A stretch of DNA of 64,000 nucleotides from Micrococcaceae bacterium Sec5.8 (GCA_039636775.1 CP143429.1:1116001-1180000), one strand, 5' to 3'. Counted from the first letter of the stretch, positions 42,309-51,667 are shown. The notes: generated from the sequence alone by a model not told the origin. Program-made: numbers and translations.

Positions 42309-43421
42309 ATGTCAGCGAAATACGATGTTGTGATCGTCGGCGGCGGCATTGCCGGCCTGTCCCTTGCCTCCGCCCTTGCCGGGAAATGCAGCGTGGCCCT
42401 GCTCGAAGCCGAGCAGTCCCTGGGCTACCACACCTCCGCGCGCTCGGCCCGGCAGCTGATTCCCAGCTACGGCCCGCCCGTGGTCCGGGAGCTGACCATG
42501 CGCACGCTGGAACTTATCGGCATCCACGAGGGCACCCGGCCCGAACCCGTGCTCTCGCCACGCCGGTTCATGCTGATCGGAGACGAGGACGCCGTCCTGG
42601 AACAGGCCAGCGGGTTCATGCAGCGGATCAGCCACGCCGAGGCGCTGGAGATCTGTCCCGCGCTGAAGCCGGACTCGTTTACCGCTGCCGGCCTGGATTC
42701 GGGATCCTTCGCCTGCAACGCCTCCCTGCTGCTCGAAGACCACCGGGAGCGGGCCGTCGAAGGCGGCGTGGACATTATCACCGGCGCCAAGGTCCATTCG
42801 GCCCAGCGCCTCGGGTCAGGCTGGGAGCTCGGTGCCGGGCAGGAAGCCCTGCAGAGCGCCGTCGTGGTCAATGCCGCCGGTGCCTGGGCGGACGAACTGG
42901 CGGTACTTAGCGGCGTCGAAAAGCTCGGCCTGCAGCCCTACCGGCGCACGGCCGCGATTGTCGACGTCGAACATCCCCTGCCGCAAGGCTGTCCGATGGT
43001 GGCATCGACCGACAGCTTCTACTTCCGGCCCGACGGACGGCGGCAGGTGCTGATTTCGCCGTCCGAAACGGTGCCGAGCGGCCCCGAAGACGCCCGGCCG
43101 AACCCCGGGGACATCGAGGCGCTGATCACTCAACTCAACACCGTCACGACGATGGGGATCGGCACCATCAGCCGGGCCTGGACCGGGCTGCGGACCGAGG
43201 CTGCCGACGGCATCCCGGTCGTGGGATTCGACGCCGAAGCCGCCGGGTTCTTCTGGCTCGCCGGACAGGGCGGCTACGGCTTCCAGACGTCCTCCGGCAT
43301 CGCCGAGCTGGCCGCAAGGCTGATCCTCGCAGGCCAGGGCACCGGCAAGGCAGCAACCCCCGGTCCGGCATCCCGGACAGCGGAGGCGCTGGCGGCCACG
43401 CGCTGGTCCATCCGGCCCTGA
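42309..43421 (+). CDS. FAD-dependent oxidoreductase (DAO family)
   Basis: 370 residues. N-terminal FAD motif DVVIVGGGIAGLSLASALA (about 6-24), and a C-terminal SRAWTGLRTEAADGIPVVG (about 284-302) with GQGGYGFQTSSG (about 315-326), as in amino-acid/dicarboxylate-type DAO oxidases. A glycine/D-amino-acid oxidase-like or glycerol-3-phosphate dehydrogenase-like role is possible; its place after tdh-kbl suggests glycine or amino-acid oxidation. The ATG is preceded by AAGGATGGAGG. Confidence 0.85.
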   Translation: MSAKYDVVIVGGGIAGLSLASALAGKCSVALLEAEQSLGYHTSARSARQLIPSYGPPVVRELTMRTLELIGIHEGTRPEPVLSPRRFMLIGDEDAVLEQASGFMQRISHAEALEICPALKPDSFTAAGLDSGSFACNASLLLEDHRERAVEGGVDIITGAKVHSAQRLGSGWELGAGQEALQSAVVVNAAGAWADELAVLSGVEKLGLQPYRRTAAIVDVEHPLPQGCPMVASTDSFYFRPDGRRQVLISPSETVPSGPEDARPNPGDIEALITQLNTVTTMGIGTISRAWTGLRTEAADGIPVVGFDAEAAGFFWLAGQGGYGFQTSSGIAELAARLILAGQGTGKAATPGPASRTAEALAATRWSIRP

Positions 43422-43432
43422 AGAATGGACCC

Positions 43433-44641
43433 ATGAGCACCCTGATCACCAACCTTGCCGAGCTGATGACCCAGGACCTCGAACACCGGGTCCTCAAGGA
43501 CGCGGCCGTGGTGATTGAGGGCGAACGCATCGCCTGGCTGGGCCGGGCCGCTGACGCGCCCGCCGCCGACGAAGCCGTCAACGCGGGCGGCCGCGCCATG
43601 CTGCCGGGCTGGGTCGACTCGCACACCCACCTGATCTTCGCCGGCGACCGGACGGCCGAATTCGAAGCCCGGATGGCGGGGGAGAACTACAGCGCCGGCG
43701 GCATAGCCGTGACCATGGAGGCCACCCGGGCCACCAGTGACTTCGACCTCACCCGCCTGGCCATGGGGCGGGTCGCCGAGGCCGTCTCCCAGGGCACCAC
43801 CTACCTCGAAACCAAGACCGGCTACGGCCTGGACGTGGAGCACGAGGCCCGCAGCGCCCGGATTGCCTCCACCGTGGCTGACGAGGTCACCTACCTTGGC
43901 GCGCACCTGGTGCCGGCAGGAATGGACGCTGAGGGCTACACCGAGCTGGTCTGCGGCCCCATGCTATCCGCCGTCCGGCCGTTTGTGCGCTGGGCCGATG
44001 TCTTCTGCGAGCAGGGGGCCTTCACCGAGGACCAGTCCCGGCGGGTGCTCCAGGCCTGCAAGGACGCGGGACTGGGCTTGAGGGTGCACGGCAACCAGCT
44101 GGGGGAGGGCCCCGGGGTGCGGCTCGCGGTGGAATTCGGCGCGGCCAGCGTGGACCACGTGAACCACCTCTCCGGCGCCGACATCGACGCCCTTGCCGCC
44201 AGCTGGTCCGGCTGGGACACCGGCGGAGGCGCCGGCCGCGGGACGGTGGCCACGTGCCTGCCGGCCTGCGACCTGTCCACCCGGCAACCGCTGGCACCTG
44301 GCCGGGAGCTGCTCGACGCCGGTGTCCAGCTCGCGCTGGCGTCCAACTGCAACCCGGGCACGTCCTACACGAGTTCGATGGCGTTCGGCGTCACCACGGC
44401 CGTGCTGCAGATGCGGCTCAGTGTCCACGAGGCCGTGCGCGCGGCCACGTACGGCGGGGCGCTGGCCCTCGGCCGGGAATCCGGGAAGGACGCCGACGGC
44501 GAACGCGGTGTCGGCTCGATCGCCGTCGGGCACCGCGCGGACCTCCACCTTCTCAACGCCCCGTCCGCCACCCACCTGGCCTACCGGCCCGGCATGCCGT
44601 TGACGCACGCCGTCTGGCGGGCCGGGGTACGCGCCCGCTAG
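43433..44641 (+). CDS. hutI: Imidazolonepropionase
   Basis: 402-residue amidohydrolase. Metal ligands H64 and H66 in VDSHTHLIFAGDR, then KTGYGLDVEHEAR (about 126-138), RVHGNQLGEGPG (about 211-222) and LASNCNPGTSYT (about 301-312), all diagnostic of HutI. It hydrolyses imidazolonepropionate to formiminoglutamate in histidine degradation. No hutU, hutH or hutG is adjacent, so the pathway is split or this copy serves another imidazolone. It starts 11 nt after the FAD oxidoreductase. Confidence 0.9.
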   Translation: MSTLITNLAELMTQDLEHRVLKDAAVVIEGERIAWLGRAADAPAADEAVNAGGRAMLPGWVDSHTHLIFAGDRTAEFEARMAGENYSAGGIAVTMEATRATSDFDLTRLAMGRVAEAVSQGTTYLETKTGYGLDVEHEARSARIASTVADEVTYLGAHLVPAGMDAEGYTELVCGPMLSAVRPFVRWADVFCEQGAFTEDQSRRVLQACKDAGLGLRVHGNQLGEGPGVRLAVEFGAASVDHVNHLSGADIDALAASWSGWDTGGGAGRGTVATCLPACDLSTRQPLAPGRELLDAGVQLALASNCNPGTSYTSSMAFGVTTAVLQMRLSVHEAVRAATYGGALALGRESGKDADGERGVGSIAVGHRADLHLLNAPSATHLAYRPGMPLTHAVWRAGVRAR

Positions 44642-45318
44642 AAGAACATCGGCGGGGCATCCAGGACGGTTTCATCGACCCGTCTGGGCTCCCACTGGCT
44701 GAACGGCTTATCCAGCTCGTACTTGCCGTCCGTGCTGCGGTGCAGGGTGCGGACCTCGGCGTTGTCGGGGTTGTTGAGGGACTCGAAGTACTCCACCGAC
44801 CAATGGAACCAGCGCATGCAGAACAGCCGCATCGTCAGCCCGTGGGTCACGAACAAAGCGTTGGGTGCGTAGTCCGGCCGGGACCAGTGGCGGTACAGCG
44901 TTTCCATGAAGGAGGAGATCCGGTCATAGACATCGGAGCCGGACTCGCCCTCCCGGAACCGGTAAAAAAAGTGGCCGTAGGCGTTGCGGAGTTCCTTTTG
45001 GTCCTCAATTTCGCCGGTGATCTGGAAATTGGCCCAGTCTTGCTCGCGCAGCCGCGGCTCTTCGATCACCCGCTCCACCAGCGGGCCGAGATTGAGCGCC
45101 TCCAGGGTCTGGTAGGCCCGCAGGTAGGGCGAGACGTAGACGCAGACCGGCGTGCCGTCCAGCAGCCGCCGGACCTCTTCGCCGGCCGCCCGGGCCTGTT
45201 CGATGCCGAGCTCCGTCAGCGGGATCCGGTAATCCGGGACCCTGTTATAGATCGAGGTATCGGCGTTGGCCGCGGACTGGCCGTGCCGGATCATAATGAT
45301 TTTTCCGGGCGCACTCAT
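44638..45318 (-). CDS. Histidine-phosphatase (phosphoglycerate mutase-like) family protein
   Basis: 226 residues. Phospho-His site IIMIRHGQSAANAD (R11-H12-G13), followed by LTELGIEQARAAG (about 33-45), and the second His in LFVTHGLTMRLF (about 150-161). Substrate not determinable. Its stop overlaps the convergent hutI stop by 4 nt. ATG at 45318 was chosen over an upstream start that would add 15 odd residues. Confidence 0.88.
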   Translation of the reverse strand: MSAPGKIIMIRHGQSAANADTSIYNRVPDYRIPLTELGIEQARAAGEEVRRLLDGTPVCVYVSPYLRAYQTLEALNLGPLVERVIEEPRLREQDWANFQITGEIEDQKELRNAYGHFFYRFREGESGSDVYDRISSFMETLYRHWSRPDYAPNALFVTHGLTMRLFCMRWFHWSVEYFESLNNPDNAEVRTLHRSTDGKYELDKPFSQWEPRRVDETVLDAPPMFF

Positions 45319-45406
45319 AACCACCAAGCATAGGCCCGGCCGGCGCGCATCCTGTGGCAACAAGCGGTTTCAGGAAACTACCGGTATCTGCGGGCAAGAT
45401 AGGAAC

Positions 45407-46162
45407 ATGTTGGTTCCCTCGCGCCGTCGGCTGCGGATAGAAGTGTGGATAGTTTTGGGCCTGTCGCTGGGGCAGTCAGCCGTGTATTCGGTGGTGCAAC
45501 TGCTGGACAAAATGACCCGGGCTCCCCTGGCGGAAGCGACCTCCACGCTGAACCGCTCGCAAAGCACCCGGGAGTACTTTGACCTCACCTACCAGCTGCT
45601 GGACATCATCTTTGCCCTGGTGCCCGTGGCACTGGTGATCTATTTCCTCGCCGAACACCGCACGGCCGCCGCAGCCTGCGGCAAGCTTGGGTTCACCTTC
45701 GCGCGCCCCGGCAAGGACCTGCTCCAGGGCCTGGGCCTGGCCGCGCTCATCGGAATCCCGTCGCTGGGTCTCTACGCCGCAGGCCGGGCGCTGGGGATGA
45801 CGACGGCGATTATCCCCAGTGGGCTGGACTCCTACTGGTGGACGGTGCCGGTGCTCATCCTCTCCGCGGTCCGGCACGGCATCGTGGAGGAAGTGATCGT
45901 GGTGGGCTACCTGGTGGACCGGCTGGGCAAGCTCGGCTGGAGCGTCCCCCTGATAATTTTTGCGAGCTCCATGCTGCGTGGCAGCTACCACCTGTACCAG
46001 GGCTTCGGTCCCTTCGTCGGCAACGCCATCATGGGCGTCATCTTCGCGCTCATCTACACCCGGACCCGCCGGGTGATGCCGCTGGTGATCGCGCACGCCG
46101 TGCTGGACATCGTGGCGTTCGTCGGCTTCAGTCTGTTCGGCAAGGCGATCGGCCTGGGCTGA
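45407..46162 (+). CDS. CPBP-family intramembrane protein
   Basis: 251 residues with 6-8 membrane helices. The CPBP/Abi motif region is GIVEEVIVVGYLVDRLG (about 162-178), followed by LRGSYHLYQG (about 193-202) and a third motif HAVLDIVAF (about 231-239). The EExxxR motif has Val at the Arg position, as in many actinobacterial members, so peptidase activity is uncertain. Monocistronic. Confidence 0.85.
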   Translation: MLVPSRRRLRIEVWIVLGLSLGQSAVYSVVQLLDKMTRAPLAEATSTLNRSQSTREYFDLTYQLLDIIFALVPVALVIYFLAEHRTAAAACGKLGFTFARPGKDLLQGLGLAALIGIPSLGLYAAGRALGMTTAIIPSGLDSYWWTVPVLILSAVRHGIVEEVIVVGYLVDRLGKLGWSVPLIIFASSMLRGSYHLYQGFGPFVGNAIMGVIFALIYTRTRRVMPLVIAHAVLDIVAFVGFSLFGKAIGLG

Positions 46163-46214
46163 GGGTTCGTTGGCTCCACGACCCCGGTGGTTCCCGGGAC
46201 CGGCGTTTAACGAA

Positions 46215-46266
46215 TTCGGCCGCCATCGGGGGGTGGCGCCATTGGCACCCGCTGATGGCGGCCGAA
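46215..46266. terminator. Stem-loop between convergent genes
   Basis: Perfect 13-bp arms 46215-46227 and 46254-46266; the interior can pair GGGTG with CACCC. Located between the CPBP gene and the convergent VOC gene, so a bidirectional terminator is likely. Confidence 0.6.
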
Positions 46267-46285
46267 GTGTTGGGGCGGAAAAGCG

Positions 46286-46924
46286 TCAGATGGTGACTGC
46301 TCCGGAGGCCGTCTCGAAGGTGACAGAAAGGATGCCCGGTGTACCGCGCGGAGCGAGCCAGTTCACGGCCACATCCTCCAGCGGCTTCTCCACCGGAACG
46401 CCGAGCCACTCGGTGACGCGCTCTGCGGAGCCGGCGATGGTGAGGGCGGACATCTTGACGTTGCTCTCGTAGGCCTTGGACGGGTGGAGTTCCGGATCGC
46501 CTTCCCATTTCAGCATGTAAGGGACCTGGGGATCGGCGATGAGGCCGAGAATGCCGATCTGTTTCCAGACCAGTTCGCGGCCGTCCGGAAACTTGCGGTT
46601 GCCGTTGACAGCGGCGCGTCCCAGCCGCTCCTCGAACGGGGCGAGATCGTCCACTTCCACGCACCAGCCCATCCACCCGCCGCCCGCCGCCGACCGGGCG
46701 CGGACAGCCTGGCCGAAGGGAGCTTTGTCCGAGGCGGGATGGTTCAGCACCTCCACCACCTCAACGTACTTGTGTGCCGCGAGCGGGATAATCATGTTGC
46801 GGGTCCCGAACCGGGGGTGGACTCCGCCCTTCACGGCTTCGACGCCGAGGGCAGACGCAATTCGTTTGGTGGTGGCAGCGAGGCCATCTTGTTCACAGGC
46901 GTAAGAGACGTGATCCATGCGCAT
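46286..46924 (-). CDS. VOC-superfamily (glyoxalase-like domain) protein
   Basis: 212 residues. The first half, MRMDHVSYACEQDGLAATTKR and RNMIIPLAAHKYVEVVEVL (about 43-61), is a glyoxalase-like (PF13468 type) module with potential His/Glu metal ligands. The second half is a weaker repeat of it. Function unknown; possibly an enzyme or binding protein for a small metabolite. Confidence 0.8.
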   Translation of the reverse strand: MRMDHVSYACEQDGLAATTKRIASALGVEAVKGGVHPRFGTRNMIIPLAAHKYVEVVEVLNHPASDKAPFGQAVRARSAAGGGWMGWCVEVDDLAPFEERLGRAAVNGNRKFPDGRELVWKQIGILGLIADPQVPYMLKWEGDPELHPSKAYESNVKMSALTIAGSAERVTEWLGVPVEKPLEDVAVNWLAPRGTPGILSVTFETASGAVTI

Positions 46925-47121
46925 GCCCTCATCTTGGCACTTTGTGATGCGCCTCTCAGCTTAGGGTGCCCTAACCGGGAGGGGATGACCGGCGGGACGG
47001 CTTTCACAGGGCTCGCGGGGTCGCCACGATGACAGGAAGCGCCGCCCGGGACGGCTCCCCGGCCATGACATGTTCGTCACAAAGCTATCCACGGCCTGAA
47101 CCGGTTCCTAGACTGGGGTCA

Positions 47122-47236
47122 GGTCATGAGTGCCAGCGCACGGCCCCGGCTTGCTGGCCGGCAACCCTCGTCTCGCGGTGGGGTGCCCCGGGTGAAGACC
47201 TGGCCGTCCGGCGCCCGCCGGGGGGCAAGCGCGGCG
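47122..47236 (+). ncRNA. SAM-IV riboswitch upstream of metY
   Basis: The sequence carries the SAM-IV core in order: GGTCATGAGTGCCAGC, CCCCGGCTTGCTGGCCGGCA, then GGTGGGGTGCCCCGGGTGA, AGACC closing P1, a variable P5-like stem, and GCAAGCGCGG at the end (pseudoknot). It binds S-adenosylmethionine to repress methionine synthesis. The metY ATG is 63 nt further on. Confidence 0.93.
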
Positions 47237-47298
47237 CCAGTGCCGCCCGGGCCGGAAGGCTGCGGGCAGACTGTGCCCGGACCTTTAGGAGTTGTCCC

Positions 47299-48615
47299 AT
47301 GTCCAGTGCCTGGTCCTTTGAAACCCGCCAGATCCACGCCGGCCAGGAGCCGGACAGCGCCACCGGCGCCCGGTCGCTGCCCATCTACCAGACGACGTCG
47401 TTTGTCTTCCCCAGTGCCGAGAGCGCCGCCAACCGGTTCGCGCTGGCCGAACTGGCGCCGATCTACACCAGGATCGGCAACCCCACCCAGGACGCTGTGG
47501 AGCAGCGCGTGGCCAGCCTGGAAGGCGGACTCGCAGCACTGCTGCTCAGCTCCGGACAGGCCGCGGAAACCCTCGCGATCCTGAACGTCGCCGAGGCCGG
47601 GGACCATGTGGTGGCCAGCCCCAGCCTCTATGGCGGCACGTACAACCTGCTGGCACACACCCTGAAGAAGTTCGGTATCTCCGTAACGTTCGTGGCGGAC
47701 CCGGACAACCTGGCGCAATGGCGGAATGCGGTGCAGCCCAACACCAAGCTGTTCTTCGGCGAAGCGGTCTCCAACCCGCGCCAGGACGTGCTGGACATTG
47801 AGGGCATCTCCCAGGTGGCCCATGAAGCCGGAGTGCCGTTGATAGTGGACAACACCCTGTCCACGCCGTTCCTCATCAGGCCCATTGAGTGGGGCGCGGA
47901 CATTGTGGTGCATTCGGCCACCAAGTACCTTGGCGGTCACGGAACGGCGATCGCCGGCGTCATCGTGGACTCCGGCAACTTCGACTTCAGCAAGGACCCG
48001 GAGCGGTTCCCCGGCTTCAACACCCCGGACACCACCTACAACGGCCTGGTCTACGCCCGCGACCTCGGTGCGGACGGTGCCCTCGGCGCCAACCTCTCCT
48101 TTATCCTCAAAGCCCGCGTCCAGCTGCTGCGGGACCTCGGCTCCGCCGTCTCCCCGTTCAATGCCTTCCTCATCGCCCAGGGCATCGAGACCCTCAGCCT
48201 GCGGATGGAACGGCACGTCGCCAACGCCGTCAAGGTGGCCGGATGGCTGGAAGCGCGCGACGACGTCGAATCCGTTGCCTATGCCGGGCTGCCGTCCAGC
48301 CCCTGGTACGAGCGCGGCCGCAAGTACGGGCCCAAGGGGACAGGCGCCGTCGTCTCCTTCAACCTCGCCGGGGGAGCGGACGCCGGAAAGCGCTTCGTCG
48401 ACGCCCTGGAACTGCACTCGCACGTGGCAAACATCGGCGACGTGCGCTCCCTGGTCATCCACCCGGCGTCGACCACGCACAGCCAGCTCTCCCCGGAGCA
48501 GCAGGCCGTTGCCGGCGTCCACCCCGGCCTGGTCCGGCTCTCGGTGGGGCTTGAGCATATCGATGACATCATCGCGGACCTCGATGCCGGCTTCCGGGCA
48601 GCCAAGACCGCCTGA
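47299..48615 (+). CDS. metY: O-acetylhomoserine sulfhydrylase
   Basis: 438-residue PLP enzyme of the Cys/Met metabolism family. WSFETRQIHAGQEPD (about 5-19), the PLP Lys in HSATKYLGGHG (about 207-217) and the C-terminal SVGLEHIDDIIADLDAGF (about 415-432). Length and the long LAELAPIYTRIGNPT region favour MetY (direct sulfhydrylation) over cystathionine gamma-synthase. It uses O-acetylhomoserine made by the next gene. TTAGGAG precedes the ATG. Regulated by the SAM-IV riboswitch. Confidence 0.92.
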   Translation: MSSAWSFETRQIHAGQEPDSATGARSLPIYQTTSFVFPSAESAANRFALAELAPIYTRIGNPTQDAVEQRVASLEGGLAALLLSSGQAAETLAILNVAEAGDHVVASPSLYGGTYNLLAHTLKKFGISVTFVADPDNLAQWRNAVQPNTKLFFGEAVSNPRQDVLDIEGISQVAHEAGVPLIVDNTLSTPFLIRPIEWGADIVVHSATKYLGGHGTAIAGVIVDSGNFDFSKDPERFPGFNTPDTTYNGLVYARDLGADGALGANLSFILKARVQLLRDLGSAVSPFNAFLIAQGIETLSLRMERHVANAVKVAGWLEARDDVESVAYAGLPSSPWYERGRKYGPKGTGAVVSFNLAGGADAGKRFVDALELHSHVANIGDVRSLVIHPASTTHSQLSPEQQAVAGVHPGLVRLSVGLEHIDDIIADLDAGFRAAKTA

Positions 48616-48699
48616 TCCATTCGGGGCTGAGGGGCCCGGCTGTCACATGGAAGTCACAATCTTCGCCATTCCGGCAACCGGTTTCGTAGACTCAGGGGA

Positions 48700-48813
48700 G
48701 GTCATGAGTGCCAGTGACAGCCCCGGCTTGCTGGCCGGCAACCCTCCTTTTGCGGCGGGGTGCCCCGGGTGAAGACCTGGCCCGCCGGTCAGCTGACGGC
48801 GGGCAAGCGCGAA
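48700..48813 (+). ncRNA. SAM-IV riboswitch upstream of metX
   Basis: Second copy with the same core: GTCATGAGTGCCAG, CCCCGGCTTGCTGGCCGGCA, GGCGGGGTGCCCCGGGTGA, AGACC and terminal GCAAGCGCGA. It differs from the first mainly in loops and the P5-like stem. Only 14 nt separate it from the metX ATG, so ligand binding may mask the ribosome site directly. Confidence 0.93.
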
Positions 48814-48826
48814 GTTAGGTCCTCAC

Positions 48827-49978
48827 ATGACGATTGCCGTCACCCGCACCGGTGCCCCCGCAAGCAAGCCCTCCTCCGCCCCGGACGGCTCCGTTCCTGA
48901 CGGGACCGTCCAGTACTTACCCATCGGATCCCTCGCGCTCGAATGCGGCTCCACACTGCCCGAGGTCATCCTCGGCTTCGAGACCTGGGGCACCCTCAAC
49001 GCGGAGGCCTCGAACGCGGTCCTGATCGAACATGCCCTCACGGGGGACACCCACGTCACCCGGGGCGACAGCGACGAACCCGGCTGGTGGGAGCAACTGG
49101 CGGGACCGGGCGCCCCGGTGGACACAGACAGATACTTCGTGGTCTCCATCAACATCCTTGGCGGCTGCTACGGTTCCACCGGGCCCTCGTCGACGGCGCC
49201 CGACGGAAAACCGTGGGGCTCACGCTTCCCGCTCGTGACGTTGCGGGACACTACAGAGGCTGAGGCCCGGCTCACGGACGCCCTGGGCATCCGAAGCTGG
49301 TACGCCGTGCTGGGCGGATCCCTGGGCGGCGCCCGCGCCCTGGAGTGGGCCGTCAGCCACCCGGACCGGGTCCAGCGCTGCGGCGTGTTCTCCGTCGGCC
49401 CCAGCAGCACCGCAGAACAAATAGCGTTCGCCCAGGCGCAAACGCTCGCCATCCGGCAGGACCCCAACTTCAAGGGCGGGGACTACTACGGCGGGCCGGA
49501 ACCGGTAGCGGGCCTGGCCCTGGCCCGGCGGATCGCGCACATCACCTACCGCTCGGCTGCCGAACTCGACGGCCGTTTCGGCCGGAACGCCCAGGACTCG
49601 GAGGCTCCGCTGGAAGCCGGATCCCTCGCCGGACGCGGGCGCTACCAGGTGGAAAGCTACCTTGACCATCAAGGCAACAAGCTGGTCCGACGCTTCGACG
49701 CCAACAGCTACATCGCCATCACCGAGGCGCTGATGAGCCACGACATCAGCCGGGGCCGCGGCACCCTCGCGGAGGCCCTGGCCCCGGCCACCGCCGAATT
49801 TTTGCTGGCAGCAGTCGACTCGGACCGCCTGTACTTCCCGACCCAGACCCAAGCGCTCGCCGAGGCCCTGCCAGGCAAAGTTCCGGTGCACACCATCGAG
49901 GCCCCGATCGGCCATGATGGCTTCCTGACCGAGATCGGCCAGCTTGATGCCCAGCTCAAGCAGTACTTCTTCGGGTAG
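48827..49978 (+). CDS. metX: Homoserine O-acetyltransferase
   Basis: 383-residue alpha/beta hydrolase-fold enzyme. Nucleophile S165 in GGSLGGARALEW, oxyanion region GFETWGTLNAEASN (about 50-63), late Asp in VDSDRLYFPTQ (about 325-335) and His in GHDGFL (about 364-369). It makes O-acetylhomoserine for metY. Its own riboswitch allows control independent of metY. Confidence 0.93.
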   Translation: MTIAVTRTGAPASKPSSAPDGSVPDGTVQYLPIGSLALECGSTLPEVILGFETWGTLNAEASNAVLIEHALTGDTHVTRGDSDEPGWWEQLAGPGAPVDTDRYFVVSINILGGCYGSTGPSSTAPDGKPWGSRFPLVTLRDTTEAEARLTDALGIRSWYAVLGGSLGGARALEWAVSHPDRVQRCGVFSVGPSSTAEQIAFAQAQTLAIRQDPNFKGGDYYGGPEPVAGLALARRIAHITYRSAAELDGRFGRNAQDSEAPLEAGSLAGRGRYQVESYLDHQGNKLVRRFDANSYIAITEALMSHDISRGRGTLAEALAPATAEFLLAAVDSDRLYFPTQTQALAEALPGKVPVHTIEAPIGHDGFLTEIGQLDAQLKQYFFG

Positions 49979-50013
49979 TCCGGCAGCAGAAAAGTGCGAG
50001 TAATGTGCGTTTT

Positions 50014-50030
50014 TGCAGATGCGCTCTGCA
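50014..50030. promoter_or_regulatory. Inverted repeat upstream of second MHS transporter
   Basis: TGCAGA-TGCGC-TCTGCA, about 130 nt before the transporter start, in the gap after metX. Could be an operator or part of a metX terminator; evidence is symmetry only. Confidence 0.25.
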
Positions 50031-50159
50031 CTAATGGCCGTTGAGGCTCAGGACTGAAGGGCTCATACTCGTTGGGAATGGCGCAGCGTGTCCAATGTCA
50101 CAAGCGCCCTCCTCCCAATGGTCCCACAGGGTGTCGAAGGCGACACCGAAGGAGTCGAC

Positions 50160-51542
50160 ATGAGTACGCAAAAAGCCGCCGCCAGGCGCCCGGAAGAGGA
50201 AGACGTCAAGTCGTCCGGACTGAAAAAGGTAGTAACGGCCTCGATGGCCGGCACGGTCGTCGAATGGTATGAGTTCTTCCTCTACGCCTCGGCCGCCACC
50301 CTCGTGTTCGGCAAGGCCTTCTTCCCCAACTCCGGCACGGAACTGGACGGCATCATTGCTGCCTTCCTCACCTACGCCGTCGGTTTTGTCGCCCGCCCGA
50401 TCGGCGGCATCGTCTTTGGCCACTTCGGCGACAAGTTCGGCCGCAAACAACTGCTCCAGCTCAGCATCGTCCTGGTCGGCGTCTCCACCTTCCTGATGGG
50501 CTGCCTCCCGACCTTCCAGCAGATCGGCTACTGGGCCCCGGCCCTCCTGGTTTTCCTGCGCTTCGCCCAGGGCTTCGCCGTTGGCGGTGAATGGGGCGGC
50601 GCCGTCCTCCTCGTCGCCGAGCACAGCCCCAGCAAGTCCCGCGGCTTCTGGTCCGCGTGGCCGCAGTCCGCTGTTCCGCTGGGCAACCTGCTGGCCACGG
50701 CCGTCCTGTTCGTTCTCTCCTCCACACTGTCCTCCGCCGACTTCCTCAGCTGGGGCTGGCGCGTGGCCTTCTGGCTCTCCGCCGTGATCGTGCTGGTGGG
50801 CTACTACATCCGGACCAAGGTCACGGACGCCCCCATCTTCCTGGAGGCCCAGAAGGAAGTTACCGTCGAGAAGAAGGGCTACGGCGTGGGCGAAGTGTTC
50901 CGCCGCTACCCCCGCGGCGTCTTCACCGCCATGGGGCTGCGCTTCGCGGAGAACATCCTCTACTACCTCGTGGTGACGTTCTCCATCACCTACCTGAAGG
51001 TCATCGTGCAGACGGACACCGCCCGCATCCTTCTCCTGCTGCTGGTGGCACACTTCATCCACTTCGCAGTGATCCCGATGGTCGGCCGCATGTCCGACCG
51101 CTTGGGCCGCAAGCCGGTCTACATGGCGGGCGCCGTCCTGGGCGGCACCTGGGGTTTCTTCGCCTTCCCGATGATGGACACCAAGAACGACCTCATCATC
51201 CTCGCGGCGATCACCATCGGTCTGCTGTTCCACTCGCTCATGTACGCCGGCCAGCCAGCCATCATGGCCGAAATGTTCCCGACCCGGATGCGCTACTCCG
51301 GCGTGTCCCTGGGCTACCAGGTCACCTCGATCGTGGCAGGTTCGATGGCCCCGATCATCGCTGTCGCCCTCCTGAGCCAGTTCAAGTCATCCACTCCGGT
51401 CGCCGTGTACCTACTCGGCGCCTGCATGGTCACCATGGTGGCGGTGTTCTTCCTCAAGGAAACCCGCGGAATCTCCCTGCACGACGTCGACGCCGCCGAC
51501 GCCCAGGGCACCGCCGACCTTCTTGCAGCCAGCAAAAAATAG
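50160..51542 (+). CDS. MFS transporter, metabolite:H+ symporter (MHS) family
   Basis: 460 residues, 12 helices. MAGTVVEWYEFFLYASAAT (about 29-47), FGHFGDKFGRKQLL (about 85-98), RFAQGFAVGGEWGGAVLL (about 133-150) and SDRLGRKPVY (about 315-324). It is a paralogue of the transporter at 4765 but differs in the first half and lacks the Ala/Lys insertion, so the substrate probably differs. ATG at 50160 follows GAAGGAG; an upstream in-frame ATG at 50088 has no ribosome site. Confidence 0.9.
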   Translation: MSTQKAAARRPEEEDVKSSGLKKVVTASMAGTVVEWYEFFLYASAATLVFGKAFFPNSGTELDGIIAAFLTYAVGFVARPIGGIVFGHFGDKFGRKQLLQLSIVLVGVSTFLMGCLPTFQQIGYWAPALLVFLRFAQGFAVGGEWGGAVLLVAEHSPSKSRGFWSAWPQSAVPLGNLLATAVLFVLSSTLSSADFLSWGWRVAFWLSAVIVLVGYYIRTKVTDAPIFLEAQKEVTVEKKGYGVGEVFRRYPRGVFTAMGLRFAENILYYLVVTFSITYLKVIVQTDTARILLLLLVAHFIHFAVIPMVGRMSDRLGRKPVYMAGAVLGGTWGFFAFPMMDTKNDLIILAAITIGLLFHSLMYAGQPAIMAEMFPTRMRYSGVSLGYQVTSIVAGSMAPIIAVALLSQFKSSTPVAVYLLGACMVTMVAVFFLKETRGISLHDVDAADAQGTADLLAASKK

Positions 51543-51565
51543 CAGGCAGTAAACAGTAGCGGCTC

Positions 51566-51610
51566 ACCACAACAGCCCGGCCCCGGATGACGGGGCCGGG
51601 CTGTTGTGGT
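51566..51610. terminator. Very long GC-rich terminator stem
   Basis: Perfect 20-bp arms (51566-51585 with 51591-51610) and a 5-nt loop between the MHS transporter and the convergent LysR gene. No T tract on either side, so it may act as a Rho-assisted or bidirectional stop. Confidence 0.8.
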
Positions 51611-51667
51611 GCCCGGCCCAGCGGGCGAACCGGGCTCAGCGGACAAACGCAGGTCGGCGGAGGCGGC

